Assembly: GCA_030386875.1 (NCBI GenBank)
Contig: CM059576.1
Location: forward strand, 18,170,058-18,234,057
Length of the DNA stretch: 64,000 bases
Source of the DNA: Morinoia aosen
Lineage: Eukaryota; Arthropoda; Malacostraca; Amphipoda; Talitridae
Direction of reading: 5' to 3'
The notes below the pieces were generated by a model. It was given only the letters and a program-made list of their open reading frames with translations. It had not been told where the DNA came from and did not search any database. Shown piece by piece: positions 1 to 9,356 of the stretch (its first letter is position 1; each line of letters opens with the position of its first letter). Made by a program: the position numbers and the translations under genes.

Positions 1-2288
1 AAAACATCGTCTTCGTTACCGTAGACTTAAAAATAGAAGTTGGATAATCTTATAACCAAACATCGCACAAATTAGAACAGAACTTTTCCACCATTAGTAA
101 AACAACCAATCAGAATAAACAGAGTGCCGTAGACTCGTAAAACGTAATTCTATCGGTAACATAACGATATAGAACGTGGAGTAGGATATAAGAAAATACG
201 TATCAAAATCGAACACACGCTAGTTTAGCACATCAAATATGAATATGAAAATCAGGTTTCGCACCTTACAAAAATAAAAGGAAAATCACTAAACAATTTC
301 AAACACTACGTTTATGGTAAACGTAACACTTGTAAAAGGTAAACTCTCATTTTCAATTTAAACTCCGAATCAAATCTTCAACGTAAGTTACTATAATCAA
401 ATCACTGCGCGCGAAGTTGAATTTCAGTAAACTCTTGACTGCGCGCGAAGGCAAATTTCAGTAGTCTCTTTGCTGCGTGCAAAGCTCTGCTGCCGCCAAG
501 GCCATCGATGTTTGTTGACAAGCGCTCTGGCACCAGGCTGTCGTACACCAACGCGATGCCATGTACATGTACCATGTTACCGTGTTACAGATGTTGTGTT
601 ATCGCTCGCACCAGTGCGAACTGAAATTGGAGAAAACACGAAGATTAGCATGGCTAAAGCGCAGAATTTAGTACATCAATGCTTGAATAAAGTAAAATGA
701 GAAACACCTTTAGTGTCACAGAGATCCATTACCGAGTCTTACTATATATTTAGTTAATGACGGGTAAACTTCCTTAATAAATCAATAATTTTAATGACAA
801 ACAAAACGTAGCTTCCTCATTACCATCCAAGAATTTTCCCGTGACACAAATGCTAACTAATAAAAACGACTAAATTTCGCAGTTACATTTAATCTTCGTT
901 ACAGACATTCAAATTTCTCATTAAACAAAATACATCAGTAATCTTATCTCGCAAATGTGGAATTCAAAACTAAAAAACTGTTAATTCACCGTTTCTATCG
1001 TGAACAAAACTGGGGCATATTCAGCCTCGATGCACAAGGAAAAAGAAAATTAAATTTCGTCAATATCAGCAATGATCCTTGCCACGACAGATCACAATCC
1101 ATAATCACGTACTGCTTTTGCACAAGAAAATTACGTTTTATTATACTGTACTTGTTGAACTGGTACACTGTGAACGGTTACTTTACTTTTCGTTAATGCC
1201 TTAAACAACAAGGTTAAATACTAAAACATACACGAGGTTAAACATGAAGCATAAGCAAATACAACAGAAAGAATGATTGAACACGTAAGGACATACTTTT
1301 TAAAGTAAAAACACGATTTCATGTCAAGGTAAAAATTAATATTGACGTTAATTACTCTAAATTTTAATCGTTCAATCAGTTGAAGACTGTCCCGTGGAAA
1401 CTTTGGGAGACTTGACGATAACTTTTACATTCTGTCACGTTTGAATAATAAATTACACAACATAAAACTTTACTGAGTATGAAATTCGGGTAGGCTTGCA
1501 AAAACGACTGTATGACGCACTAGATCGTAAACGTGCTCAAAAAACTAAGAACAGCCACTCTCTTCAAAAAATAACGAAGAGATAGATGAAATTTTGCTCT
1601 TACTTTTAATTAGTTTTCACTATTCAATTATATGTCAATTCTTCAAAACACATCCTATTCATGACTATTCACCAGTCATATTCATATCCATGCCTTCGTA
1701 CCTTGGCTACCAACTGTTGCTAAACAGAGCCACAGGAAGTAAGGCGCCTCTCTGTCTGGCGTATGAGTCAGCGTTTGCATGTCGTCTAGTGCTCTTTTTT
1801 TCTCCGTGTTCAATGTCTCGGTGCAGCTGCGTGCAGCTCTGCACACTCTACACTCTGTATACTCTATTACTAGTTACTCTTAACTTAATACCAGACCACC
1901 ACGTGTGGTTAATTAAACGGCTTCTATCGCCTCTCATTATTACTCTCGTATGATACTTCTATTCGCCAGCACATGGACAACCGCAATCTACAATGCTACT
2001 CTGACCATCATGGTATCACTGGCATTAATTCCTAGGTCGTCAACACGAATATCGTTACAACAATGCCTCGGTTCTACAGATGCTACCCCAAAGTCTTTAC
2101 CAGAGATGGCATTTAAACTTCCACCACAAACACTGTCGACTTTGGGTAGATCCGCATTACCGTGAACATTGCAAACATTCGCTTCTCTAAAGCTTACTCA
2201 CTTAATTGTCTGCGCGAATTCATTTCTACTTCAATACTTTTACCTCGCTGATAGAATTACCTGGTACTAATTTGCCTTTTCCCAGATA
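1..2288. other. No supported gene; AT-rich unassigned DNA
   Basis: Only short ORFs without recognisable domains occur (for example 470-700, 957-1196 and 1594-1953 on +). A 34-bp segment starting CTGCGCGCGAAG is present twice in tandem at about 405-472, in a small GC-rich patch. I see no splice-supported coding exon here. Upstream non-coding exons of the zinc-finger gene could lie in this stretch but cannot be identified by eye. Confidence 0.5.
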
Positions 2289-2405
2289 GCCCCACAGCAT
2301 TTCTGTCTCGGGGTTATTCGCTGCCCCACAGCACTTCTGTCTCGGGTTTATTTCGCTGCCCCACAGCATTTCTGTCTCGGGGTTATTCGCTGCCCCACAG
2401 CACTG
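2289..2405. repeat. 34-bp tandem repeat, about 3.5 copies
   Basis: The segment beginning GCCCCACAGCA recurs at 2289, 2323, 2358 and 2392, a period of 34-35 bp. Copies differ by single bases (CATTTCTG versus CACTTCTG). Confidence 0.85.
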
Positions 2406-2506
2406 CCATTTTCGAGTCTCTCTCTACCGTAGCAAATATTACTCTTTACGCCTCCTCTGGGCAACCACGTCTGCCATCAGACACACTGCATTATTTACGG
2501 TATTAA

Positions 2507-2588
2507 AAAATACTTCCTTCTTACTTTAACCGTGCAATCCTTGCACAAAATACTTCCTTTTTACTTTAACCGTGCAATCCTTACACAT
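2507..2588. repeat. Two tandem copies of a 40-bp unit
   Basis: TACTTCCTTCTTACTTTAAC at 2511 recurs with one mismatch at 2551. Both copies continue into CCGTGCAATCCTT. Confidence 0.8.
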
Positions 2589-2599
2589 CAGGTACCATC

Positions 2600-3929
2600 A
2601 GAATATCATCCACGATTATTTACCTCACTCGGAAGAGTATCTTTACTCCTTCCTACTTATAATTATTCTTAATTCCCGAAGTCACATAGCACTTCTCAGC
2701 ACATTAAAAGCCACAATATATTTCATCATTATAGTCTCATCATTACTTCATATTTCTCGCTAGGCTTAATCCTCAGCCTGCTCCGCACTAGTCGAAAACT
2801 ATCTTTCAATTCCTGTTCTCTAAAATAAAGGATCCCTTGATCCGACTTATACTCTACGCTAGAAAGTTGATTTTTACAAAGGTCTTCAGCATTACCTTTG
2901 GGCAAATTGGAAACGCATTTCCCCCCTCCATCATCCTACCAGACGCAACCAGCAAAAAAAATCTCACATGACCTACATGTTGTACCGACCTCAGAAGGCA
3001 TTTAAGTATACTTATGTTTCTTTCGCAAATAAATCCACGCTAGAAAAATATTCGTATTAGACATTGTACTCGCTACAGGCGCGCTGGTAACTTGAATTTC
3101 AGGCATATTTACGTTACTAGTTTGGCTTCTACGTATTACACAAATAACATCACCGCTCAACTGAGTTTAACGTCGCTCAAGCGTAAATTTACACAACTAA
3201 AACAATACAAAATTACTTGAAACACTTATAGCAACACTTCGAGAAAATAGCGCCACTCACTTTAAAAAATAGGATTCGTAACACCTTGAAAACAGCTCAT
3301 GTCTAGGGGTCATTGAACACACAGCCTGCTCTCTGCAACTGCAAGTACAGCCCAGCTAGTTTGACCTTGACGCCCGCACGTAATGGCTAATGCGCACGCT
3401 GCACGCTGCCTGCCTCACGTGCAATGAATAGTTAGCTGCAACGGCACTGTTACAATTATCACCATCAATTGCTGCTTTACTTATCTTAAATTGTAGTTAG
3501 AGTTGTCGCACGATGTCGTGATCTCTGCCATCGTTGTAGGCGATGCACCGTCACTGCTCCGCCCGTAGCACGAAGAATACGTAACTGTAGTCGGATGAAT
3601 CACCTCGTAGTTGAAATTATGACCTCCGTAGTCGCCCTCTCCGAAGAATTCTGAACCTCTCTGTCTGTAGATGCTGTCCTTATAGTCGATATCTCGTTGC
3701 TCTGCAGTCTCTGCAGATAATCTTCGTTGAAAGTATATTTCTTCTCGTCACCAGACGATCTTCCTGGAGTTCTCTCGAATTCTCTGTAGTTATTCCCGCC
3801 GTGTTGATTTGCTGAAGTCACTCGACCTTCTTCTCAAACTTCTTTACGTTTCTCGTCGAATACTATATCTTCTTGACTTCGCAAATATATCTTCACGAAT
3901 TCGTGGGTCCGCCCCATATGGGCCACCAG
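2600..3929. other. Unassigned; possibly leader of a truncated LTR element
   Basis: No domain-bearing ORF is present. If 3930-4159 is an LTR read on the minus strand, this would be its downstream internal sequence. The - ORF at 3600-3821 (73 aa, charged) could then be a gag-like stub, but I do not recognise it. No pol motifs are seen. Confidence 0.25.
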
Positions 3930-4159
3930 TGTGAAGGCAAAAGGGGTAGAGACAACGCTGGTAACTGCGACGATTTACTTGTAGAGATGTTGTACAGGGG
4001 AGGAACACGGACCAAATGCGACTTTGCAAGTCGCGCACGTCTTTATATAGTGTCGATTTGCTGACCAAGCACCCGCTCTGCGGTAAAACCGCACCCAGGC
4101 GTTGCATCAGCATATGTACGAACATATGTACAGAGAAAGTGCGCAACCGCGACGGCACA
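3930..4159 (-). mobile_element. Candidate LTR of a retrotransposon fragment
   Basis: Read on the minus strand the segment starts TGTGCC and ends TTCACA. It carries a TATA-like CACTATATAAAG, and is followed directly by CTGGTGGCCCATATGG, which resembles a tRNA primer-binding site (TGGTGGC type). No second LTR and no pol were found, so this is a fragment or solo-like copy at best. It lies about 420 bp before the first coding exon of the zinc-finger gene, in opposite orientation. Confidence 0.35.
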
Positions 4160-4199
4160 AAAGGTTAAAAATTTATTTGAGCAGAAAAGCCGGTTTTTC

Positions 4200-4560
4200 A
4201 AAATTACTGTCCCCTTGGTGTTTACAACTATTGTATCTATGGTAATTAGTGCTCCCAGGGGGATTATGTGAGGGTCTGAGCTAAAGGTTAGGTAGGCTTC
4301 CTTTTTGTTAAAAATAGAATAGTTTTTTCGTTATGTTACAAACCATCTTTTTTTTGTTCACTGCTGCCTTGTTTTTTCAGCACCTACTACTTTCTTCTTC
4401 AACTTGTTTCATGAACTTCTTTCTCATCTTACTGTTTCTATGCCCATTCTGCATAGATTCCATGTTCCCTTAACTCCGTACTAAATGTTGCCTTCTTCCT
4501 TCCTCTCTTTGGATCTCATTTGCTGAGGATGGGAAGCTTAAACTAACTAATAATCTAATC
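4200..4560 (+). repeat. Repeat R1 copy, ends at zinc-finger exon 1 acceptor
   Basis: R1 is an unclassified repeat of roughly 350 bp seen over 20 times in this window. Landmarks are a purine-rich GAGGGTCTGAGCT start, TGTTACAAACCATC, CAGCACCTACTACTTTC, CTGCATAGATTCC and a tail of TAATCTAAT repeats. This copy is full length. Its ACTAACTAATAATCTAATC tail ends 17 bp before the exon acceptor AG and supplies branch-point-like CTAAC and CTAAT sequences. Confidence 0.8.
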
Positions 4561-4594
4561 CATTGCCCTTTGCTCAGGTACCTAAGCACCCAGC

Positions 4595-4694
4595 ATGGAG
4601 CGTGCAGTAGTTATGGTGAACAAGCCGAGGTATACTGAAGTTGAGAGTCAGGACTCAATCAAGCAAGCAGCTGCAGTAGAAGATAGAGTGCAAG
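4595..4694 (+). CDS. C2H2 zinc-finger protein, coding exon 1
   Basis: The exon starts after TTTGCTCAG at 4577 and ends at donor GTGAGA (4695). The start ATG at 4595 has a good context (A at -3, G at +4), and an in-frame TAA lies at 4583 within the same exon, so the start is well placed. It encodes 33 residues plus one base (phase 1): a short, acidic N-terminus without a recognised domain (no ZAD or BTB). The partial codon joins exactly with exon 2, leaving an open frame through both junctions. An upstream non-coding exon is implied by the acceptor but was not found. Confidence 0.75.
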
Positions 4695-4744
4695 GTGAGA
4701 CTTCATTCATGTCTGGGTATGAGACAAAGATAGTTGAAATAAAT

Positions 4745-6476
4745 TAGTGATGTACCGATACCATTTTTTGGCCAATACCGATACCCATATTTTGGCTGAT
4801 ACTGATACTCCGATACTTGAAAATACCGATACCAATGCTCTGATACTTTGAAATATGAAAACCTTGACCGATACTTTTACAATTATATTAAAAAAAATAA
4901 TTATAAGCCCTACATGGGTGTTATAATAAAATTATTTACTAATATGTCTAATCATGTAACAATATTGACCATAAAGTTTTTGATTAGAAATGATAAAAAA
5001 CTGTTCTTGCTATGTTAACTATATCGTTTGATTCGTTTCCCTCACCAAGTTTTTCATTTGCGTCCTCTTCCCGCTTTATTGTCGTATGATACCGTTATCA
5101 GCATGTATGAACAAATAAGTATTCAAGGTTTAGCAATTTTAATTTGCCAACTGAGGTTATTATCCAACTAAATTCAATTAAAAATGATATTTTCTCCAAT
5201 TACAGGTGTAAACTCGTCATATAATGCCGCATTTAGTCTCAGAAATAGCGTGAATGCAAGTAGTATATGTGTGTAATAACACACAGTGTGCAGGCGAAGC
5301 AAACACGGTGCTTTTTGGTTTGGGAGCCCATCAAATTTTAATGTTTTCTTTCCACCAAAATTTTGGTATGAAAAACACACCATATTTTTCACACCATATG
5401 TATATTTTGGTGTGAAAAACACAAAAATGATAACCATTTTGCGGAGAAATAATTTATTAAGCTTGAAATTTGTTTATATCCCTTAATATTTTATGAAAAT
5501 ACTGTGGTTTCTCGGTACTTTTTCACCACGCAAACTCACACAGATGCGAGTATATCATTTGTCGGTGAGTGCCTCCCTGACTTTTTTTTCATTTTTAGAC
5601 TATGCCATACACTCTAAATCATTTGAGTTTGTGCACCTGTTGCAGGGTCCACGAAGTTTTCACTATGATTAACAGCAAGGTGTTTGAAATTATACCCTTG
5701 GTTAGGTTAGGTTAGTAACAATAAATAATTTCTCCACAAATTGGGTATCATTTTTGTGTTTTTCACACCAAAATACATACTTTGGCGAAAAGAAAATGTT
5801 AAAATTTGATAGGCCCCAAAACCAAAAGGTTCCGCAGACATGCAACCAACTCTTAAGATTGTTCGTGAATTTTTCAAATATCTTCAAATAGAAGAAAAAT
5901 TCAAGGTTCGTGATGTACGGCGGTTTACATGCAAAATTAAAATAAAATTATTAGCTTTTTAATATTTAACGATTCACAAGCTAAATTAAAGTAGAATTTT
6001 TAGCTACTTCTATATTAAATTTATAAAAACTTTAAAATGCGCCTTCAACTTTATTTGATTGGTTACAGTTTTGTTAGCCTGTCACATACTTTAAGAAATG
6101 AAAACTGTGTCAAACTGTGTAGGTTTTAGATGTAAAAGTATAAAAATTTTATGTTGCTACTGTGTTTATCTATTCATGCTACATAGCTTTCACTTACTGA
6201 TCGTACGTGACTCATCGGGAATTCAAAGTTGCTGTAGTAAATTTAGTAAGCGGGCCTGATTAAACGCTGTAATTCAACAGTTAGCTAACCAATTTACTAG
6301 GTATGAATAGGCTCTTTATTTGATTATACTTTTACTTTCATGAATCATGACCTTCATTTTTATGATAAAATAAGTATTATTCAAAAGTATCGCTGAAGTA
6401 TCGGCCGGATTTTGCCGATACCGATACTAGTAAAAATGACCGATACTGCCGATACTGATACATCAGTACATCACTA
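4745..6476. mobile_element. hAT-like non-autonomous element with short TIRs
   Basis: The left end reads TAGTGATGTACCGATACC and the right end GATACATCAGTACATCACTA. The 11-bp termini (TAGTGATGTAC) are inverted, and both subterminal regions are packed with the motif CGATAC or GATACTG, as is common in hAT-type MITEs. No transposase ORF is present and no clear 8-bp target duplication was seen. It contains a second, nested inverted-repeat structure at 5290-5870. The element sits in intron 1 of the zinc-finger gene. Confidence 0.65.
5290..5870. repeat. Foldback element with about 150-bp arms
   Basis: The left arm (about 5290-5455) contains AAACACAAAAATGATAACC and GCGGAGAAATAATTTATT. The right arm (about 5715-5870) contains their diverged reverse complement (AATAATTTCTCC, GGGTATCATTTTTGTGTTTT). 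The arms flank a spacer of roughly 260 bp. The - strand ORFs 5174-5437 and 5702-5887 are by-products of these arms. Confidence 0.65.
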
Positions 6477-6871
6477 TATTACTGTAGATGACTGAGCCTC
6501 GATAGGATGAACATAAATTTAAACGGTTTTAAGATGGAAGCTCTCAATTCTGGGTTAAAAAAAAAGACCTGGCTGCTATGAAAATATGAAATGTAATGTA
6601 TAAGCAAAGGATAATAAATTATAAGATTTTGTGTCCCAAAGTTCGTGTTGAAAAGAAAAATGAAATTGCTCATTAAATATTTCTCAATCATTATTTTGAC
6701 ATTGGATCTGTAACCAATTATGATTTTAATGGAATTTCTTAAGTCCTACAGAAGATTGAAACAAAGTTTGAATATGATGGAATTAGTACGTACGTTTTGT
6801 GAATTTTAAGAGCGTAGATGAATTTGAAAAACCCATGCAGAGTGGAGATGTGGCAACACTAGACACAATTA

Positions 6872-7610
6872 AAGGGTGTTTCATTAAGATGGATCGTAGT
6901 TCGCAGTCGATAAAACAGTGCTATTGGTGAAAATTTATTAAATTTCCTATTGGATCATGTTATGTGTTTCATGGCAATTATGTGCAGAAGATAATATCGC
7001 CCAAATATCGGCCAAGGCTTTGGCGGCACACCGCTACTTGATGGTAAAAATGTTTGATGGCGTTCCTGCTTAGTTGGTCCTCGATCTGACCAATATGTGT
7101 TGTGATTTCATCCTTCGGCTGTTGAACTGTTGTGGGTTTGTTGGCATTGACTTTTTGAGATGACCCCATAGGAAGAAATCAAAGGCGTCATGTCACACGA
7201 TCGTGGTGGCCAATTGACTTCGCTGTGTCGAGAGATGATGCAACCTGGGAACTTTTCATTCAGTAAAGCCATTGTTGCATTGGCTGTGTAGCATGTGGTG
7301 CCGTCCTGTTTGAACCACAAATCTTCTACATTGATAGCATTAAATTCAAGCCATAAAAAGTTTCCCAATTGCACTTTCGGTTGTTTGCTCATGTTTAAAA
7401 AAAATTGCAAAAGTACGGAAAATCCTTTTTATTTCAGCGTCCATTTTCGTAGTAGGCTTTAATCACTTAACACGTTACTCGGTTGTTAATCTTTCTATGG
7501 TTAAAATTGCTAAAGACCGAAGTTGTTGAACCTTAAAAAAACAGAAGTAATCCGTTGACACTTGAACATAATTCAGATTTAAAATCGGTCCAAGTTATTG
7601 GAATACCCTT
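6872..7610 (-). mobile_element. mariner-type element, internally decayed
   Basis: The left end AAGGGTGTTTC and right end (reverse complement) AAGGGTATTCC form short TIRs, each flanked by TA (6870-6871 and 7611-7612), the expected target site for the Tc1/mariner superfamily. At 739 bp the copy is about half the usual autonomous length. It contains the 3' part of a transposase reading frame on the minus strand. Confidence 0.75.
6985..7405 (-). pseudogene. mariner transposase C-terminal half, frameshifted
   Basis: The first - frame (7410-7108) has the LWFKQDGTTCYTANA block holding the second catalytic Asp, then NWPPRSCDMTPL with the third. The frame then shifts to 7169-6978 (NANKPTTVQQPKDEITTHIG, then ending near LGDIIFCT), which matches the usual C-terminal end. 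The N-terminal DNA-binding region and first catalytic Asp are missing. The protein would have catalysed cut-and-paste transposition; here it is a relic. Confidence 0.8.
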
Positions 7611-7612
7611 TA

Positions 7613-8264
7613 GTTTTAATATTCTCAATAACATCAGCAAGTTATTGTTTTAGGTTTTATGCTGTTATTTTGCCTACATTTTGGCATACTCAGTCATGCG
7701 TGGAGACTTAGCGTGAATAATTGAAAGTGCAATACGGCATTTATATCTCTTTTCAGGGTAGATCATTGAAGTAACTTATTAATTATTCCTTTCCTTGGCA
7801 CAAATTTTAGTGCCTGCAACCTGACCATTCACACCACAGACTTTAATGGGGAGTACTTTCAGGGTAAATCTTTTCTACTGATAATCTTCATTTGTTAAAC
7901 CACTCTTTGAGTGTTATGTTATGTATTTAAAAACTTTTCACTGAAGGCAATATAGGATATCAAACTAGAATGTTCCACTGCATTTCTGTGATAAAAAAGG
8001 TTGTAATATTCCTTCATTCTTTGTATGTGATGTCACAAACCCTAAAATCGTGACCAAAATGTTCACCTTAGCTCTGTTGAACATGAGGATTTCCGTATTC
8101 AGTGGTATGAGAAGTTGTATTGAGTTGTGGTCTTGATATTTGTTGTGAAACTTCCTCCCGCAATGTTAATTCTTTTTATTTAAATTTTCATAGCATTCAA
8201 AAGTTGTAAAAGAGCAAAGTGTACATTTTAATGCCAGTTTTGTGTGAATTTTAAGGCCCTTATT
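7613..8264. other. Intron 1 sequence, nothing recognised
   Basis: AT-rich, without long ORFs or repeats that I recognise. Confidence 0.4.
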
Positions 8265-8524
8265 TGGAGGGAAAATATGCAGAGTGTCCTAACCCACAAA
8301 TCAGAGGTCAAAACTAGAGAGTGGATTAAGTGATAATTTTACCTCATAACAGCATAGATGTCTTTCAGGTAGAGTGGCCTAGTTCCTAGTTCAGTTCCTA
8401 GTTAGTAACTTGGGTAGGAAAAGCCAGTTTGGCAACCCAGCATGAAGACCACGTCTCTAACTTGAGTGTCCTAAAATTCTGTGTTTTGTGGGTTAGAACA
8501 CTCTGCATGCACATATGCCCTCCA
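8265..8524. mobile_element. 260-bp MITE with about 35-bp TIRs
   Basis: The left end has TGGAGGGAAAATATGCAGAG, then TGTCCTAACCCACAAA. The right end is its imperfect reverse complement (TTTGTGGGTTAGAACACTCT, then GCATGCACATATGCCCTCCA). There is no coding capacity. TTATT lies at both flanks but does not align perfectly as a target duplication. Confidence 0.75.
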
Positions 8525-9356
8525 TTTATTCAGAAGATTCGGTTTCACAATCTCATAATTTACATTTTCTTTTTAGGTTGTATATTGATTCAGTTCATTT
8601 AGATCATCAATATTTTTAAATATTAACAATTTAGTAGAAAATTGTTTTATGAAAACAGCTGGAACGAGTAATATTAGATTGCTTTTCAAAACCCACAAAA
8701 TTGTTCTAGTTTTTCTTGGGTTAAAATTGAAGAAAATTTTTTTTTTATCAGTAAAAGCTGTTATTGAATTTATTATCTCAGATGTGATTATTCATGGCAA
8801 TTTTTCATGTGATTTACCACGTTTTACTGTTTCTTTCATCTCTTATTGCAAAAAAAAACATCATGTTGAGTGTATATGACGCTACCTGTGGAACTGCGAA
8901 AAGAAAAAAAAATAACTTTTGTCTTATTTCTGCTTAAAACAGTGCAATTTAAATACGAAGCTAACAAAGCAGTGCTACCAACACGAAGGAAAGGTGTGCT
9001 CAGCCCAGTCTCGACCTATGGGCCTGTCTGTCTGAAGTGTCCTTGTCCCCTCAATCACCCCTCACCGAACCCGTTCACTACCCCCCCCCCCCTCTTCCCG
9101 TACCCCTGCCTCCCGTCTCTCCGACTGTTTAGAGCATGGCAAATCCTGATGAACTTTTGCGCTCCAAGCAACCAGAGAAATTACGTTTGATTTGATAAAT
9201 TTTTGGTAATGTCTAACATCTCAGTGAAGTTTTTGTTCACTTCCTACGTGGCCAAGACGAAAAATGTGCACGGAAGAATTATTGTGTTTCGTACCTCCGT
9301 TTCCCTACTGACACCGAATAGTTTAAAACATCATAGCTATACAATTACAACGCACG

